Shown here piece after piece: positions 1-7,994 of a DNA stretch of 24,132 nt (the stretch's first letter is position 1; the number at the start of each line of letters is the position of its first letter). Under the pieces are notes generated by a model. The model was not told the DNA's origin, did not search any database, and worked only from the letters and a program-made list of their open reading frames with translations. A program made the translations under genes and the position numbers. Source of the stretch: a virus. The stretch is taken from the IMG/VR virus record IMGVR_UViG_3300044825_001897, positions 1-24,132 of that record, one strand, 5' to 3'.

Positions 1-1632
1 GCCATCGGCTACATCGCCCCGCGCGTGGCCGCGCGGCGCCTGGTGGCGCGCCAGCAGCTGGCCGTGTTCGGCGGCTACAACGGCGCCCGCAAGGACAAGG
101 CCGCGCTGGCCAGCTGGCGCACCAGCAGCGGCTCGCCCGAGACCGACATCATTGCCGACCTGCCCACCCTGCGCGAGCGCTGCGCCGACCTGGAGCGCAA
201 CGCACCCGTGGCGGCCAGCGTGGTCAACAGCCACTGCACCCACGTGGTGGGCACCGGCCTGGCGTGCAACCCGCAGATCGATGCCGACTACCTGGGCCTG
301 AGCGAAGACGAGGCCCAGGCCTGGCAGAAAGACACCGCCCGGCGCTGGCGCGCCTGGGCCGAGACGCCCGACTGCGACCTGGCGCGCGTGCTCAACTTCT
401 ACGGCCTGCAAGACCTGGCGCTGCGCGGCGTGCTGTCGAGGGGCGACATCTTCGCGCTGACGCCGCGCATTGCGCGCCAGGGTGCGCGCCCCCGGCTTGC
501 GCTGCAGCTGGTGGAGGCCGACCGCGTGAGCAACCCGGGGCTGCGCAGCAACACCGCCACACTGACCGACGGCGTGGAGTGCAGCCCCGAGACCGGCGAG
601 GCCATTGCCTACCACGTGTGCAGCCATTACCCCATGGACGGGCTGCAGCAGGGCGCGCGCACCTGGCAGCGCGTGGCCGCGCGCGGCGACAGCACCGGCC
701 GGCGCAACGTGCTGCACCTGTACCGCCAGCTGCGCCCCGGCCTGCGCCGCGGCGTGCCCGTGCTGGCGCCGGTGATCGAGCCCATCAAGCAGCTCACGCG
801 CTACAGCGAGGCCGAGCTCGACGCCGCCGTCACCAGCGCGCTGATGGCCGTGTTCATGCGCATGGACCCGCAGGCCTTCAGTGACCTGTTCGAGGACAGC
901 GACCGCGCCACCTACCTGAACAAGGTGAGCGACTGGTCGGGCGAGATGGAAAGCGGCAAGGTGATCAACCTGCTGCCGGGTGAGGAGCCCGTGACGCCCA
1001 ACACCGGGCGGCCCAATGCGCAGTTTGACGCCTTCACCACCAGCTGCATGCGGCAGATCGGCATGGCCATCGGCATGCCCTACGAGGTGCTGGTGATGCA
1101 CTTCCAGAGCAGCTACAGCGCCGCGCGCGGCGCGCTGCTGCTGGCCTGGCGCAACTACAGCGGCTGGCGCGCCTGGCTGGCCACCACGCTGTGCCAGCCG
1201 GTGTACGAGCTGTGGCTGGCCGACGAGGTGGCCGAGGGCCGCATCGCGGCGCCCGGCTTCTTTGCCGACGCGGTGGTGCGCGCCGCCTGGTGCCATGCCC
1301 AATGGGTGGGCGACGGGCCCGGCAGCATCGACCCGCAGAAAGAGGTGGCCGCAGCCCGAGACCGCATTGCGCTGGGCACCAGCACGCTCGAGGCCGAGAG
1401 CCTGCTGCACGACGGCGTGGACTGGGAGACCAAGCACCGCCAGCAGATCAAGGAGGCCTCCGCGCGGCGCGAGGCCGGCTTCGTGGTGGCTGGCGCGTCG
1501 GCTGAGCCGGCGCCGGCGCCCAGCGAGGCCAACCCGGCCGACGACGTGGATGCTGCCACCGATGCTGCCACCGATGGCGCCAAAGATGGCGCCAAAGATG
1601 GCGCAGGCGCCAATCGGCCGGCGGCCATGTAA
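1..1632 (+). CDS. Phage portal protein, lambda family (5' partial)
   Basis: The dodecameric portal forms the DNA entry vertex of the capsid and docks terminase and the head-tail connector. The reading frame is open to the left window edge (AIGYIAPR precedes the first in-frame GTG at 25), so the true start is upstream and 25 is probably not the start. The N-terminal region (ARRLVARQQLAVFGGYNGAR, then TDIIADLPTLRERCADLERN) and the middle (MGMAIGMPYEVLVMHF, SYSAARGALLLAW) are typical of the lambda gpB-like portal family (Phage_portal_2). About 540 residues are visible, near the usual family length. The C-terminus is a low-complexity Ala/Asp/Gly/Lys tail. The family normally follows terminase and a gpW-like gene, which would lie left of the window. 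It is first in a + strand late operon. Family assignment is from recognised motifs, not a search. Confidence 0.9.
   Translation, partial: AIGYIAPRVAARRLVARQQLAVFGGYNGARKDKAALASWRTSSGSPETDIIADLPTLRERCADLERNAPVAASVVNSHCTHVVGTGLACNPQIDADYLGLSEDEAQAWQKDTARRWRAWAETPDCDLARVLNFYGLQDLALRGVLSRGDIFALTPRIARQGARPRLALQLVEADRVSNPGLRSNTATLTDGVECSPETGEAIAYHVCSHYPMDGLQQGARTWQRVAARGDSTGRRNVLHLYRQLRPGLRRGVPVLAPVIEPIKQLTRYSEAELDAAVTSALMAVFMRMDPQAFSDLFEDSDRATYLNKVSDWSGEMESGKVINLLPGEEPVTPNTGRPNAQFDAFTTSCMRQIGMAIGMPYEVLVMHFQSSYSAARGALLLAWRNYSGWRAWLATTLCQPVYELWLADEVAEGRIAAPGFFADAVVRAAWCHAQWVGDGPGSIDPQKEVAAARDRIALGTSTLEAESLLHDGVDWETKHRQQIKEASARREAGFVVAGASAEPAPAPSEANPADDVDAATDAATDGAKDGAKDGAGANRPAAM
1549..1605 (+). repeat. 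12-bp tandem repeats in the portal gene 3' end
   Basis: Two copies of GATGCTGCCACC (1549-1572) are followed by GATGGCGCC and then two near-identical units of AAAGATGGCGCC/A (1582-1605). They encode the low-complexity DAATDAATDGAKDGAKDGA tail of the portal. The units keep the reading frame, so copy number can change without breaking the gene. Confidence 0.75.
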
Positions 1633-1658
1633 CCCGCAGAACCCAAGGACATCGCGCT

Positions 1659-2555
1659 ATGGCACTCACACGCAACAAGGCCCGCAGCTACAGCGGGCAG
1701 TCGACTGGATCACTGCCGCTGGCCGCCAGCACCACCGTTTACGAGGGCGCCGCCATCGGCATCGATTCGGCCACCGGCCGGGCGCGCAGCGTGGTGGCCG
1801 GTGATCTGTTCGCCGGGTTCGCGTGCCACCAAGCCAGCAGCGTTGCCGACGTGTCGGGGGCCGCGCCATCGCTGGTGTGCCTGGTGTGCGCTGGCGAGGT
1901 GCAGCTGGCGGTGGCGTCGGCCGTGGCCACCAGCGTGGGGGCCAGCGTGTTCGCCACCGACGACGACACATTCGCGCTGTCGGGCACCACGCTGGTGGGC
2001 ACCATCGTGCGCGTGCCTTCCGACGGCGTGGCCGTGGTGGCGTTCCGCGCCGGGGTGCCGGCGCTCAGTTCGGCGCACGTGAGCGCGCTGCAGGCGCTGC
2101 TGGACGAGGGCACCGTCACCGTGTTCCGCCCATCGGTGGTGCCGACGCTGGGCGGCTCGTCAACGCCCAGCATCACCATGGATGCCGGCAGCGGCAACAC
2201 CATCAGCGGCGCGCGCGTCACGATCAACCCGGACACCGACACCATCGGCGCGCAGCGCCTGCTGAGCGTCACCGACCAGACCGTGGCCATCAGCGCGCTC
2301 AACCGCACGCTGGTCGTCGAGAGCGCGGTGGCCATCACCGCGCTGCACCTGGCGGGCGTGAGCAGCAGCACCACCTACACCGGCGCGGCCTACGTCATCG
2401 GGTCGGCCGAGACCGACCTGTCAGACGCCATCGCCAACGACGCGCGGTTCGAGTTCGCCAGCGACGACGACGTGCGCACCGTGGTGATCGTGCTGCAGCA
2501 GGGCAGCACCGCGCGCACCGCGCTGTGCCAGGTTACCGGCTACAGCCACGCCTGA
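1659..2555 (+). CDS. Capsid-cement-like protein, paralogue of the protein at 6192-6962
   Basis: This 298-residue protein starts at an ATG with an AAGGAC ribosome site 9 bases upstream. Its first ~135 residues match the N-terminus of the cement protein at 6192-6962 block by block: ARSYSGQS/PRSYEQGS, VYEGAAIG/IYEGAAVG, AGDLFAGFA/AGDRFVGFA, GEVQLAV/GEIQLAV, ATDDDTF/ASDDDTF, DGVAVVAF/SGVAVVEF. The remaining ~160 residues differ: Ser/Thr/Gly/Ala-rich beta-strand-like sequence, as in phage decoration or fibre domains. It probably binds the capsid surface through the shared N-terminus and displays the C-terminal domain; this is inference. It lies between portal and protease genes, not the usual place for a cement gene, and is followed 9 bp later by a LamG-like gene. 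A structural fibre role is also possible. Confidence 0.65.
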   Translation: MALTRNKARSYSGQSTGSLPLAASTTVYEGAAIGIDSATGRARSVVAGDLFAGFACHQASSVADVSGAAPSLVCLVCAGEVQLAVASAVATSVGASVFATDDDTFALSGTTLVGTIVRVPSDGVAVVAFRAGVPALSSAHVSALQALLDEGTVTVFRPSVVPTLGGSSTPSITMDAGSGNTISGARVTINPDTDTIGAQRLLSVTDQTVAISALNRTLVVESAVAITALHLAGVSSSTTYTGAAYVIGSAETDLSDAIANDARFEFASDDDVRTVVIVLQQGSTARTALCQVTGYSHA

Positions 2556-2564
2556 GGCCCCGCC

Positions 2565-3410
2565 ATGACCGCCAACGCCCTGATCCTGCGCCCCGGCATC
2601 ACGCCGCCGTCGTCCATTGCCGTGGCCGATGAAAACCCGGCCATCTGGTATCCGTACCACGAAGGCACCGGCACCACGCTGAGCGATGCGCTGGGCGCCG
2701 GGCCCGACATGACGCTGGCCGGCACCACCCCGGGCAACGGGTGGACCAATGCCGGGCTCTACACCCCCAACGGCACCGACAACGTGGCCACCTGCGCGGC
2801 CAACTCGCATGTGGACAGCGTGATGAGCCTGGCCAACATTGCCGCGGGCGGCATGCTGGTCATCGGCTGCGAGGTGCAACTGGCCAGCGCCAGCGGCACG
2901 CAGCAGTACATCCACTTCTGGGGCCGTGACAGTTCCACCGCCGGCTACGGTGGCTGGGGCATGTCGGTGTCGGCGGCCGATGCCTTCAACGTGCTGGTGC
3001 GTGGCAACGGCGCTGGCAGCAGCAACAACACCGCGCTGGGCGTGCAGATCGGCGACAGCCACACCGCGCCCGTCAAGGTGCTGGTGGTGGCATGGTTCGA
3101 GGGGCCCTACCTGATGATGGAGATGCGCCAGTCGGGCACCGCTGCGCCTGGCAGCATCGGCACCAACCAGCTCGACCTGACGGGCCTCACGCTTCAGACG
3201 GCGGCCAGCGACGGCCTCACGCTGATGGCCCGGCGCACCAGCTCGGGCACGCCCAGCACGCTGCCGCTGGGGGGTGGCAGCAGTGGCGCGCGCATCAACA
3301 ACTGGTTCGTGCAGCGCCGCGCGCAGTACAGCAGCCTGATCGCCGACGACGCCTATGCCGCCATGGTGGCCGCGCCGCGAGAGTTCCCGCTGCCGCTGCG
3401 GGGGAGCTGA
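2565..3410 (+). CDS. Putative LamG/concanavalin-like virion protein
   Basis: This 281-residue protein has no signal peptide. Residues ~28-70 (WYPYHEGTGTTLSDALG, then MTLAGT and GWTNAGLYTPNG) match the characteristic opening of LamG/concanavalin A-like jelly-roll domains: aromatic, acidic-Gly-x-Gly-Thr, Asp, then a strand followed by a Trp. The rest is rich in short beta-strand-like segments, with a late NNWFVQRRAQYS motif where such domains usually describe their last strands. Such domains bind carbohydrate or protein and occur in phage decoration and fibre proteins. It begins 9 bp after the cement paralogue and ends 3 bp before the phosphoesterase gene, so the three appear co-translated as one insert. 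The fold is read from motifs only; ligand and virion location are unknown. Confidence 0.55.
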   Translation: MTANALILRPGITPPSSIAVADENPAIWYPYHEGTGTTLSDALGAGPDMTLAGTTPGNGWTNAGLYTPNGTDNVATCAANSHVDSVMSLANIAAGGMLVIGCEVQLASASGTQQYIHFWGRDSSTAGYGGWGMSVSAADAFNVLVRGNGAGSSNNTALGVQIGDSHTAPVKVLVVAWFEGPYLMMEMRQSGTAAPGSIGTNQLDLTGLTLQTAASDGLTLMARRTSSGTPSTLPLGGGSSGARINNWFVQRRAQYSSLIADDAYAAMVAAPREFPLPLRGS

Positions 3411-3413
3411 GGC

Positions 3414-4631
3414 ATGGCCTTCTGCATCGTCGTGGCCTCGTGCGACGAATCGTCGCAACCCCTGCGCGCGGCCGGCGCCATGCTGGCGCTGAACCCCAAG
3501 CTGATGGTGATGCTGGGTGACGACCCCTACTACAACGCCGCACTCACCTGGGCGCAGTACACCACCACGCGCGTCACCACGTCCAGCACGGCCAACAGCA
3601 TCAAGCAGCGCGTACATGCCATGTTTGCAAAGCCCGGATGGCGCGAGATCCTGGCCGAGCGCGCTGCGGGCCGGCTGCGCATCTCGTGGGCCGGTGGCGA
3701 CGACCACCGCTGGGCCGATTCAGCCGACCACACCGTCACCCAGGCGCAAAGCGGCGGCGGATCCACGGGCGCCACCACGCAGGCGCAGGTCAACGCCATC
3801 GCCACGGCCTGGTACACCGCGCACCGCGAGCTTGCAAACCTGTATTGGGACTACCCCACCGCGGCCAGCATGGCCGGTTACAACGGCGACATGCCCAGCG
3901 AGCCGGCAGCCCAAGGCGCCGCCATGGCGGCCAGCGCGTTCCCGGTGATCTATCACTATCTGGACTTCAGCGGCGACGGGGCCCTCGGCGGCACGCATGC
4001 GCGCGTGATCGTGCCCGATCTCATCACCTACCGCAGCCCGATCACCGCGACGGACGACGCCAGCAAGGTGTGCATGGGCGCCGTGCAAGAGGCCTGGTTC
4101 CTGGCCGCGGTTCGCCAGGCCTGGGCGGCGGGCTTCAAGCACATCGTCATTGCCAGCAGCAAAAAGCTCTACATCAAGGATTCAGACGGCCGCTACGGCA
4201 GCGGCGAGAACAGCGACACCTGGGGCGCCTACGCCACCGAGCGCGACCGGGTGTTCGGCGCGCTGCATGCCGATGGCATCCGCGTCACGGTGATGAGCGG
4301 CGACCGGCATACCCCCAACGTGGTGCGCCGCACCGTGGCCGACCATGCCGCCGCGTTCGACAGCCTGGACCTGTGCGCCTGCCCCACGGGCGTGCAGAAC
4401 AACGACACCGGGCAGGGCGACACCCTGGGGCAGCTGTGGCTGCGCTCTGCGCCCAGCAAGTACGACAGCGTGTTCGGTGCGCTCGAGTTTGCCGACGACG
4501 ACACCCTGCGCCTGAGCATCTGCAACGCCGCCACCGGCAGCCGGCGCTGGACATGCACCGTGGCGCCGCGCAGCAACGAGCCGCTGTACGACGCCGGCCG
4601 CTCCAGCGTGGTCAGTGCCACGGTGTCGTGA
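3414..4631 (+). CDS. PhoD-like metallophosphoesterase
   Basis: This 405-residue protein starts at an ATG preceded by GGGGAG. It shows the ordered landmarks of PhoD-like calcineurin-fold phosphoesterases: VASCDE at residues 7-12, LGDDPYYN at 34-41 (GDxxY metal-binding loop), a GGDDHRW block at 94-100 (counterpart of the PhoD WDDHE motif), TWGAYATERDRVFGAL at 269-284 and VMSGDRHTPNV at 293-303 (the late GDxH metal ligands). PhoD enzymes are metal-dependent phosphodiesterases/monoesterases, usually exported; here there is no signal peptide, fitting a virion-borne or cytoplasmic enzyme. It is the last gene of the three-gene insert between portal and protease. An enzyme of this class in a head operon is unusual. 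Its substrate cannot be deduced; an envelope phosphodiester is one guess. Loss of activity is possible, but all main ligand motifs look intact. Confidence 0.72.
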   Translation: MAFCIVVASCDESSQPLRAAGAMLALNPKLMVMLGDDPYYNAALTWAQYTTTRVTTSSTANSIKQRVHAMFAKPGWREILAERAAGRLRISWAGGDDHRWADSADHTVTQAQSGGGSTGATTQAQVNAIATAWYTAHRELANLYWDYPTAASMAGYNGDMPSEPAAQGAAMAASAFPVIYHYLDFSGDGALGGTHARVIVPDLITYRSPITATDDASKVCMGAVQEAWFLAAVRQAWAAGFKHIVIASSKKLYIKDSDGRYGSGENSDTWGAYATERDRVFGALHADGIRVTVMSGDRHTPNVVRRTVADHAAAFDSLDLCACPTGVQNNDTGQGDTLGQLWLRSAPSKYDSVFGALEFADDDTLRLSICNAATGSRRWTCTVAPRSNEPLYDAGRSSVVSATVS

Positions 4632-4643
4632 CGCGGCGCGCTC

Positions 4644-4674
4644 GTGTCTCAGCGTCCCCCTGACCGTGAGACAC
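4644..4674. repeat. Inverted repeat between phosphoesterase and protease genes
   Basis: GTGTCTCA at 4644-4651 is exactly mirrored by TGAGACAC at 4667-4674 with a 15-nt loop. It occupies the 80-bp non-coding gap that ends the three-gene insert, the largest gap in the head operon. There is no T-run after the stem, so an intrinsic terminator is not well supported. A protein-binding site, a weak attenuator or a recombination scar are alternatives. Confidence 0.45.
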
Positions 4675-4711
4675 CCGCCGCGGCACGATGCGCAGCATTG
4701 ACCGGCCACCC

Positions 4712-6136
4712 ATGAAACTGCTCGACATCATCAATGCGCCCTGGGCCATTGCGCCCGAGAAGCTGGTGGAGATCCAGGAGATCTACGCCACGCACCTGCG
4801 CGGCGAGAAGATCGACCTGGCCGCCGTCGAGCAGCGCCTGGGCCGGCCGCTGGCCAACGAGCCCAAGGGCTACGACATCATCGACGGCGTGGCCGTTCTG
4901 CCCATCGAGGGCGTGTCGGCCCGGCGCATGAACCTCATGAGCCAGATCAGCGGCGGCGTGTCTACCGAACTGGTGGCGCGCGACATGCGCCAGGCCATCG
5001 CCGACCCGGCCGTGCACAGCCTGGTGCTGGCCATCGACAGCCCCGGCGGCACCGTGGACGGCACCCAGGCGCTGGCCGCGCAGGTGCGTGAGCTGGGCGC
5101 GCACAAGCCCATCGTCACGCTGGCCACCGGCACCATGGCGTCGGCCGCGTACTGGTACGGCTCGGCCGCGCAGGCGCGCTACATCAGCGATGCCAGCACC
5201 GTGGTGGGAAGCATCGGCGTGGTGGCCCGGCACCTGGACGTGTCGGGCGCCGAGGCGCAGCGCGGTGTGAAAACCACGCTGATCTCGGCCGGCAAGTACA
5301 AGACCGCCGGCCACCAGTACGGCCCCCTCAGCCAGGAAGACCGCGCCATCCAGCAGGACCAGGTGGACTACATCTACAGCCTGTTCGTGGCCGACGTGGC
5401 CGCGCACCTGGGCAAGACCCCCGAGGCCGTGCACCAGGGCATGGCCGACGGGCGCGTGTTCATCGGTCAGCAGGCCGTGGCCGCCGGCCTGGTGGACGGC
5501 ACGGCCACGCTCGAGCAACTGGTGCAGCAACTCAACCGCGACCGCAGCGCAGCGCCGGCCGTGCGCGGCGCTCGCCTCGTCAGCCTGCCGGGCCCCGTTG
5601 CGCGCCCGGCCGACCACCCCTCACCCACCGCAGAAGGACCGACCACCATGTCGCTCGACCGTGAACAGCTGGCCGCCCAGCACCCCGAACTGTTGGCCGC
5701 CGTGCTGGCCGAAGGCGCTGCGGCCGGTGCCGCCGCCGAGCGCGCGCGCATCCTGGCCGTGGAGGCGCAGGCCCTGCCCGGGCACGACGCGCTGATCGCC
5801 ACCCTCAAGGCCGACGGCAAGACCACCGGCGCCGAGGCCGCCGCCGCCGTGCTGGCCGCCGAGCGCACGCTGCGCACCAGCGCCGCCGCGCGCCTGGCCG
5901 CCGAAGCGCCGCAGCCGGTGGCCACCGCCGCCGCGCCGGCGGTCGACATCGGCGCGGCCGCCGCCGCGCAGGCCGCCGAGGCGGCCGAGGCCGCGCTGCC
6001 GCTGGCCGAGCGCTGCGAGGCGCAGTGGAAGCGCGACGCCAAGGTGCGCGGCGAGTTCCCCGACCTGGCCGCCTACACCGCCTACACCCGCGCCAGCGAG
6101 TCCGGCCGCGTCAAGCGGCTGAGCAAGGCCGCCTGA
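4712..6136 (+). CDS. S49-family (SppA/ClpP-fold) prohead protease with C-terminal scaffold domain
   Basis: This is the counterpart of lambda gpC, the serine protease that matures the prohead. The start at 4712 gives MKLLDIINAPWAI, the usual N-terminus of the family; an in-frame ATG at 4688 would add eight residues and neither has a good ribosome site. Counting from 4712, the oxyanion/strand block AIDSPGGTVDG is at ~107-117. The catalytic Ser is Ser144 in GTMASAAYW, and the general-base Lys is Lys197 in SAGKYKTAG, a Ser/Lys dyad. The protease part ends near residue 290. The remaining ~160 residues are Ala/Glu-rich and helical, equal to the separately translated scaffold at 5648-6136. Position upstream of cement and capsid genes fits this role. 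Confidence 0.88.
   Translation: MKLLDIINAPWAIAPEKLVEIQEIYATHLRGEKIDLAAVEQRLGRPLANEPKGYDIIDGVAVLPIEGVSARRMNLMSQISGGVSTELVARDMRQAIADPAVHSLVLAIDSPGGTVDGTQALAAQVRELGAHKPIVTLATGTMASAAYWYGSAAQARYISDASTVVGSIGVVARHLDVSGAEAQRGVKTTLISAGKYKTAGHQYGPLSQEDRAIQQDQVDYIYSLFVADVAAHLGKTPEAVHQGMADGRVFIGQQAVAAGLVDGTATLEQLVQQLNRDRSAAPAVRGARLVSLPGPVARPADHPSPTAEGPTTMSLDREQLAAQHPELLAAVLAEGAAAGAAAERARILAVEAQALPGHDALIATLKADGKTTGAEAAAAVLAAERTLRTSAAARLAAEAPQPVATAAAPAVDIGAAAAAQAAEAAEAALPLAERCEAQWKRDAKVRGEFPDLAAYTAYTRASESGRVKRLSKAA
5648..6136 (+). CDS. Nested in-frame capsid scaffold (Nu3-like) from an internal start
   Basis: An internal ATG at 5648 lies in frame with the protease gene (residue 321 counted from 4688) and is preceded by AGAAGGACCGACCACC. 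This resembles the leader of the major capsid gene (AGAAGGACCATCACC before 7016) and, less closely, that of the cement gene. The product would be 162 residues starting MSLDREQLAAQHPELL, Ala-rich and predicted mostly helical, ending EFPDLAAYTAYTRA. Lambda C/Nu3 uses exactly this gene-in-gene arrangement to make excess scaffold from the protease C-terminus. The strong ribosome site inside a coding region is direct sequence evidence; scaffold function follows from the family. Confidence 0.75.
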   Translation: MSLDREQLAAQHPELLAAVLAEGAAAGAAAERARILAVEAQALPGHDALIATLKADGKTTGAEAAAAVLAAERTLRTSAAARLAAEAPQPVATAAAPAVDIGAAAAAQAAEAAEAALPLAERCEAQWKRDAKVRGEFPDLAAYTAYTRASESGRVKRLSKAA

Positions 6137-6191
6137 GGCCGGCGCCCGAGCAGCCCGCGCCGCCACCCACCCACACCCAGAGGACCCCACC

Positions 6192-6962
6192 ATGACCACC
6201 CTGGCCGCCCGCAAGCCCCGCTCCTACGAGCAGGGCAGCATGAACGATCTGCCCGTGATCGCCAGCGACATCATCTACGAGGGCGCCGCCGTCGGCATGG
6301 TGCAGGCCAGCGGCCACGCCCGCCCGCTGGCCGCGGGCGACCGCTTCGTCGGCTTTGCCGAGGCCACCGCCGACAACTCTGCCGGCGCCGCCGCGGCCAT
6401 CAACGTGCGGGTGTACGGCATCGGCGAGATCCAGCTCGCCGTCACCGGCGCCACCATCACCGACGTGGGCCAGCCGGTGTACGCCAGCGACGACGACACC
6501 TTCAGCTTCTCGCCCGTGTCGGGCGTGTTCGTGGGCTTCGTCAAGCGCTACGTTTCCAGCGGCGTGGCGGTGGTGGAATTCAACGCCGCCGGCTTCGTGG
6601 ACCCGTACCGCTCGCGCACCGTGCGCGAGGTGATCAGCGCCAACAAGACGCTGGACGCCGAGGACACCGGCAAGCTGTTCTGGGTGGACACCGATGCGGT
6701 GACGATCACCCTGCCGGCGGTGGCCGCGGGCGTGTTCGGCGCCATGATCGTCAACGGCGGCAGCTACGGCACCATCGCCGTCACCATCAGCCCCAACGCA
6801 TCCGATTCCATCCTCGGCCCCGACATCACGGCCGCCGACGACAAGGACCTGATCAACACCAAGGCCACCGCCAAGCGCGGCGACTACGTGGTGATCGACA
6901 GCGGCGACGCCGACGGCTACCTGGCCACCGAGCTGCGCGGCACCTGGGCCCGCCAGGCCTGA
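6192..6962 (+). CDS. Capsid decoration (cement) protein
   Basis: This 256-residue protein starts after an AGAGGACC ribosome site and lies directly between the protease/scaffold and the major capsid gene, where lambda-like phages carry the head decoration protein. The N-terminal ~135 residues (IIYEGAAVG, AGDRFVGFAEA, GEIQLAV, VYASDDDTFS) form a beta-rich module shared with the protein at 1659-2555. Residues ~150-256 (NKTLDAEDTGKLFWVD, VTITLPAV, GDYVVIDS) form a second beta domain often seen in phage surface proteins. It is expected to bind the capsid lattice and stabilise it. Assignment rests on position and recognisable pattern; a DUF2190-like label would be an alternative. Confidence 0.75.
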   Translation: MTTLAARKPRSYEQGSMNDLPVIASDIIYEGAAVGMVQASGHARPLAAGDRFVGFAEATADNSAGAAAAINVRVYGIGEIQLAVTGATITDVGQPVYASDDDTFSFSPVSGVFVGFVKRYVSSGVAVVEFNAAGFVDPYRSRTVREVISANKTLDAEDTGKLFWVDTDAVTITLPAVAAGVFGAMIVNGGSYGTIAVTISPNASDSILGPDITAADDKDLINTKATAKRGDYVVIDSGDADGYLATELRGTWARQA

Positions 6963-7015
6963 CCCCCGCCTAGCAGCCGCCGGCACCACACCCCACCCTC
7001 AGAAGGACCATCACC

Positions 7016-7966
7016 ATGGACCAGTCCCTGCTCAGCTCGCGTGCCATCATGGGCATGTACTTCGCACGCCTGGAGGCCGACCAGTCGGGCCTGTGGCTGC
7101 CGGCCGTAAGCAACCTGTTCAGCTCTGACCAGGCCAGCGAGACCTACAACTTCCTCGGCCAGTCGCCGGCCATGCGCGAATGGGTGGGCGGGCGCCAGGC
7201 CAAGGGCTTCAGCGGCCAGGGCGTCACCATCATCAACAAGCACTACGAGGCCACCATCGAGGTGGCGGTGCGCGATGCCCGGCGCGACAAGACGCCGCAG
7301 ATCCAGGCCCGCATGCAGGAGTTCGCCGACCGTGGCATGACGCACTGGGGCAGCCTGATCAGCGACCTGATCATCGCCGGCGAGACCACCGCCTGCTACG
7401 ACGGGCAGTACTTCTTCGACACCGACCACTCCGAGGGCGATTCGGGCTCGCAGAGCAACGACATCAGCGTGGACATCAGCGCGCTGCCGGCCGTGGCGCA
7501 CGGCAGCACCACCGCGCCGTCGGTGGAGGAGATGCAGCAGACCATCCTGGCGGCGGTGGCGCAGATCCTCAGCTTCAAGGACGACCGCGGCGAGCCCATG
7601 AACGAGGGCGCGCGCAGCTTCATGGTGATGGTGCCCGCCGCGCTGTACCCGGTGGCGCTGGCGGCCACGTCCATCATGGCCACGGGCGCGCAGTACAACA
7701 ACCAGAACCCCAACGCGCTGTCGCGCTTCAACGTCACGGTGGAGATGAACACCCGCCTGACCTGGACCACCAAGATCGCCGTCTTCCGCGTCGACAGCCC
7801 CATCAAGGCGCTGATCCGCCAGGCCGAGACCGATACCGAGCTCAAGGCCAAGGCCGAGGGCAGCGAGTTCGAGTTCGACAACGATGCCTGGCAGTTCGGC
7901 ATCGACGCCTGGCGCGGCGTGGGCTACGGCTACTGGCAGCGCGCCTGCCTGGCCACCATGGTCTGA
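7016..7966 (+). CDS. Major capsid protein, Mu gpT-like
   Basis: This 316-residue protein has the best ribosome site of the operon (AGAAGGACC). The body matches the Mu gpT major head subunit family: an N-terminal YNFLGQSPAMREWVGGRQAK block, the INKHYEATIEVAVRDARRDK strand, YFFDTDHSEGDSGSQSN (the F-x-T-D-H element), YNNQNPNALSRFNVTVEMN, and a closing FGIDAWRGVGYGYWQRA. Family members are about 300 residues with an HK97 fold. It is not the lambda gpE type, although the portal is lambda-like. It follows scaffold and cement genes and precedes the connector genes, as expected for the most abundant head protein. Confidence 0.87.
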   Translation: MDQSLLSSRAIMGMYFARLEADQSGLWLPAVSNLFSSDQASETYNFLGQSPAMREWVGGRQAKGFSGQGVTIINKHYEATIEVAVRDARRDKTPQIQARMQEFADRGMTHWGSLISDLIIAGETTACYDGQYFFDTDHSEGDSGSQSNDISVDISALPAVAHGSTTAPSVEEMQQTILAAVAQILSFKDDRGEPMNEGARSFMVMVPAALYPVALAATSIMATGAQYNNQNPNALSRFNVTVEMNTRLTWTTKIAVFRVDSPIKALIRQAETDTELKAKAEGSEFEFDNDAWQFGIDAWRGVGYGYWQRACLATMV

Positions 7967-7994
7967 CGCCGGGCTACCGCCGCAGCACCGCACC

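Noticed and set aside
7884-7994. Upstream start for the head-tail joining gene inside the capsid gene
   Set aside because: It would overlap the capsid coding region by about 80 bp and adds residues unlike the family; ATG 7995 fits better.
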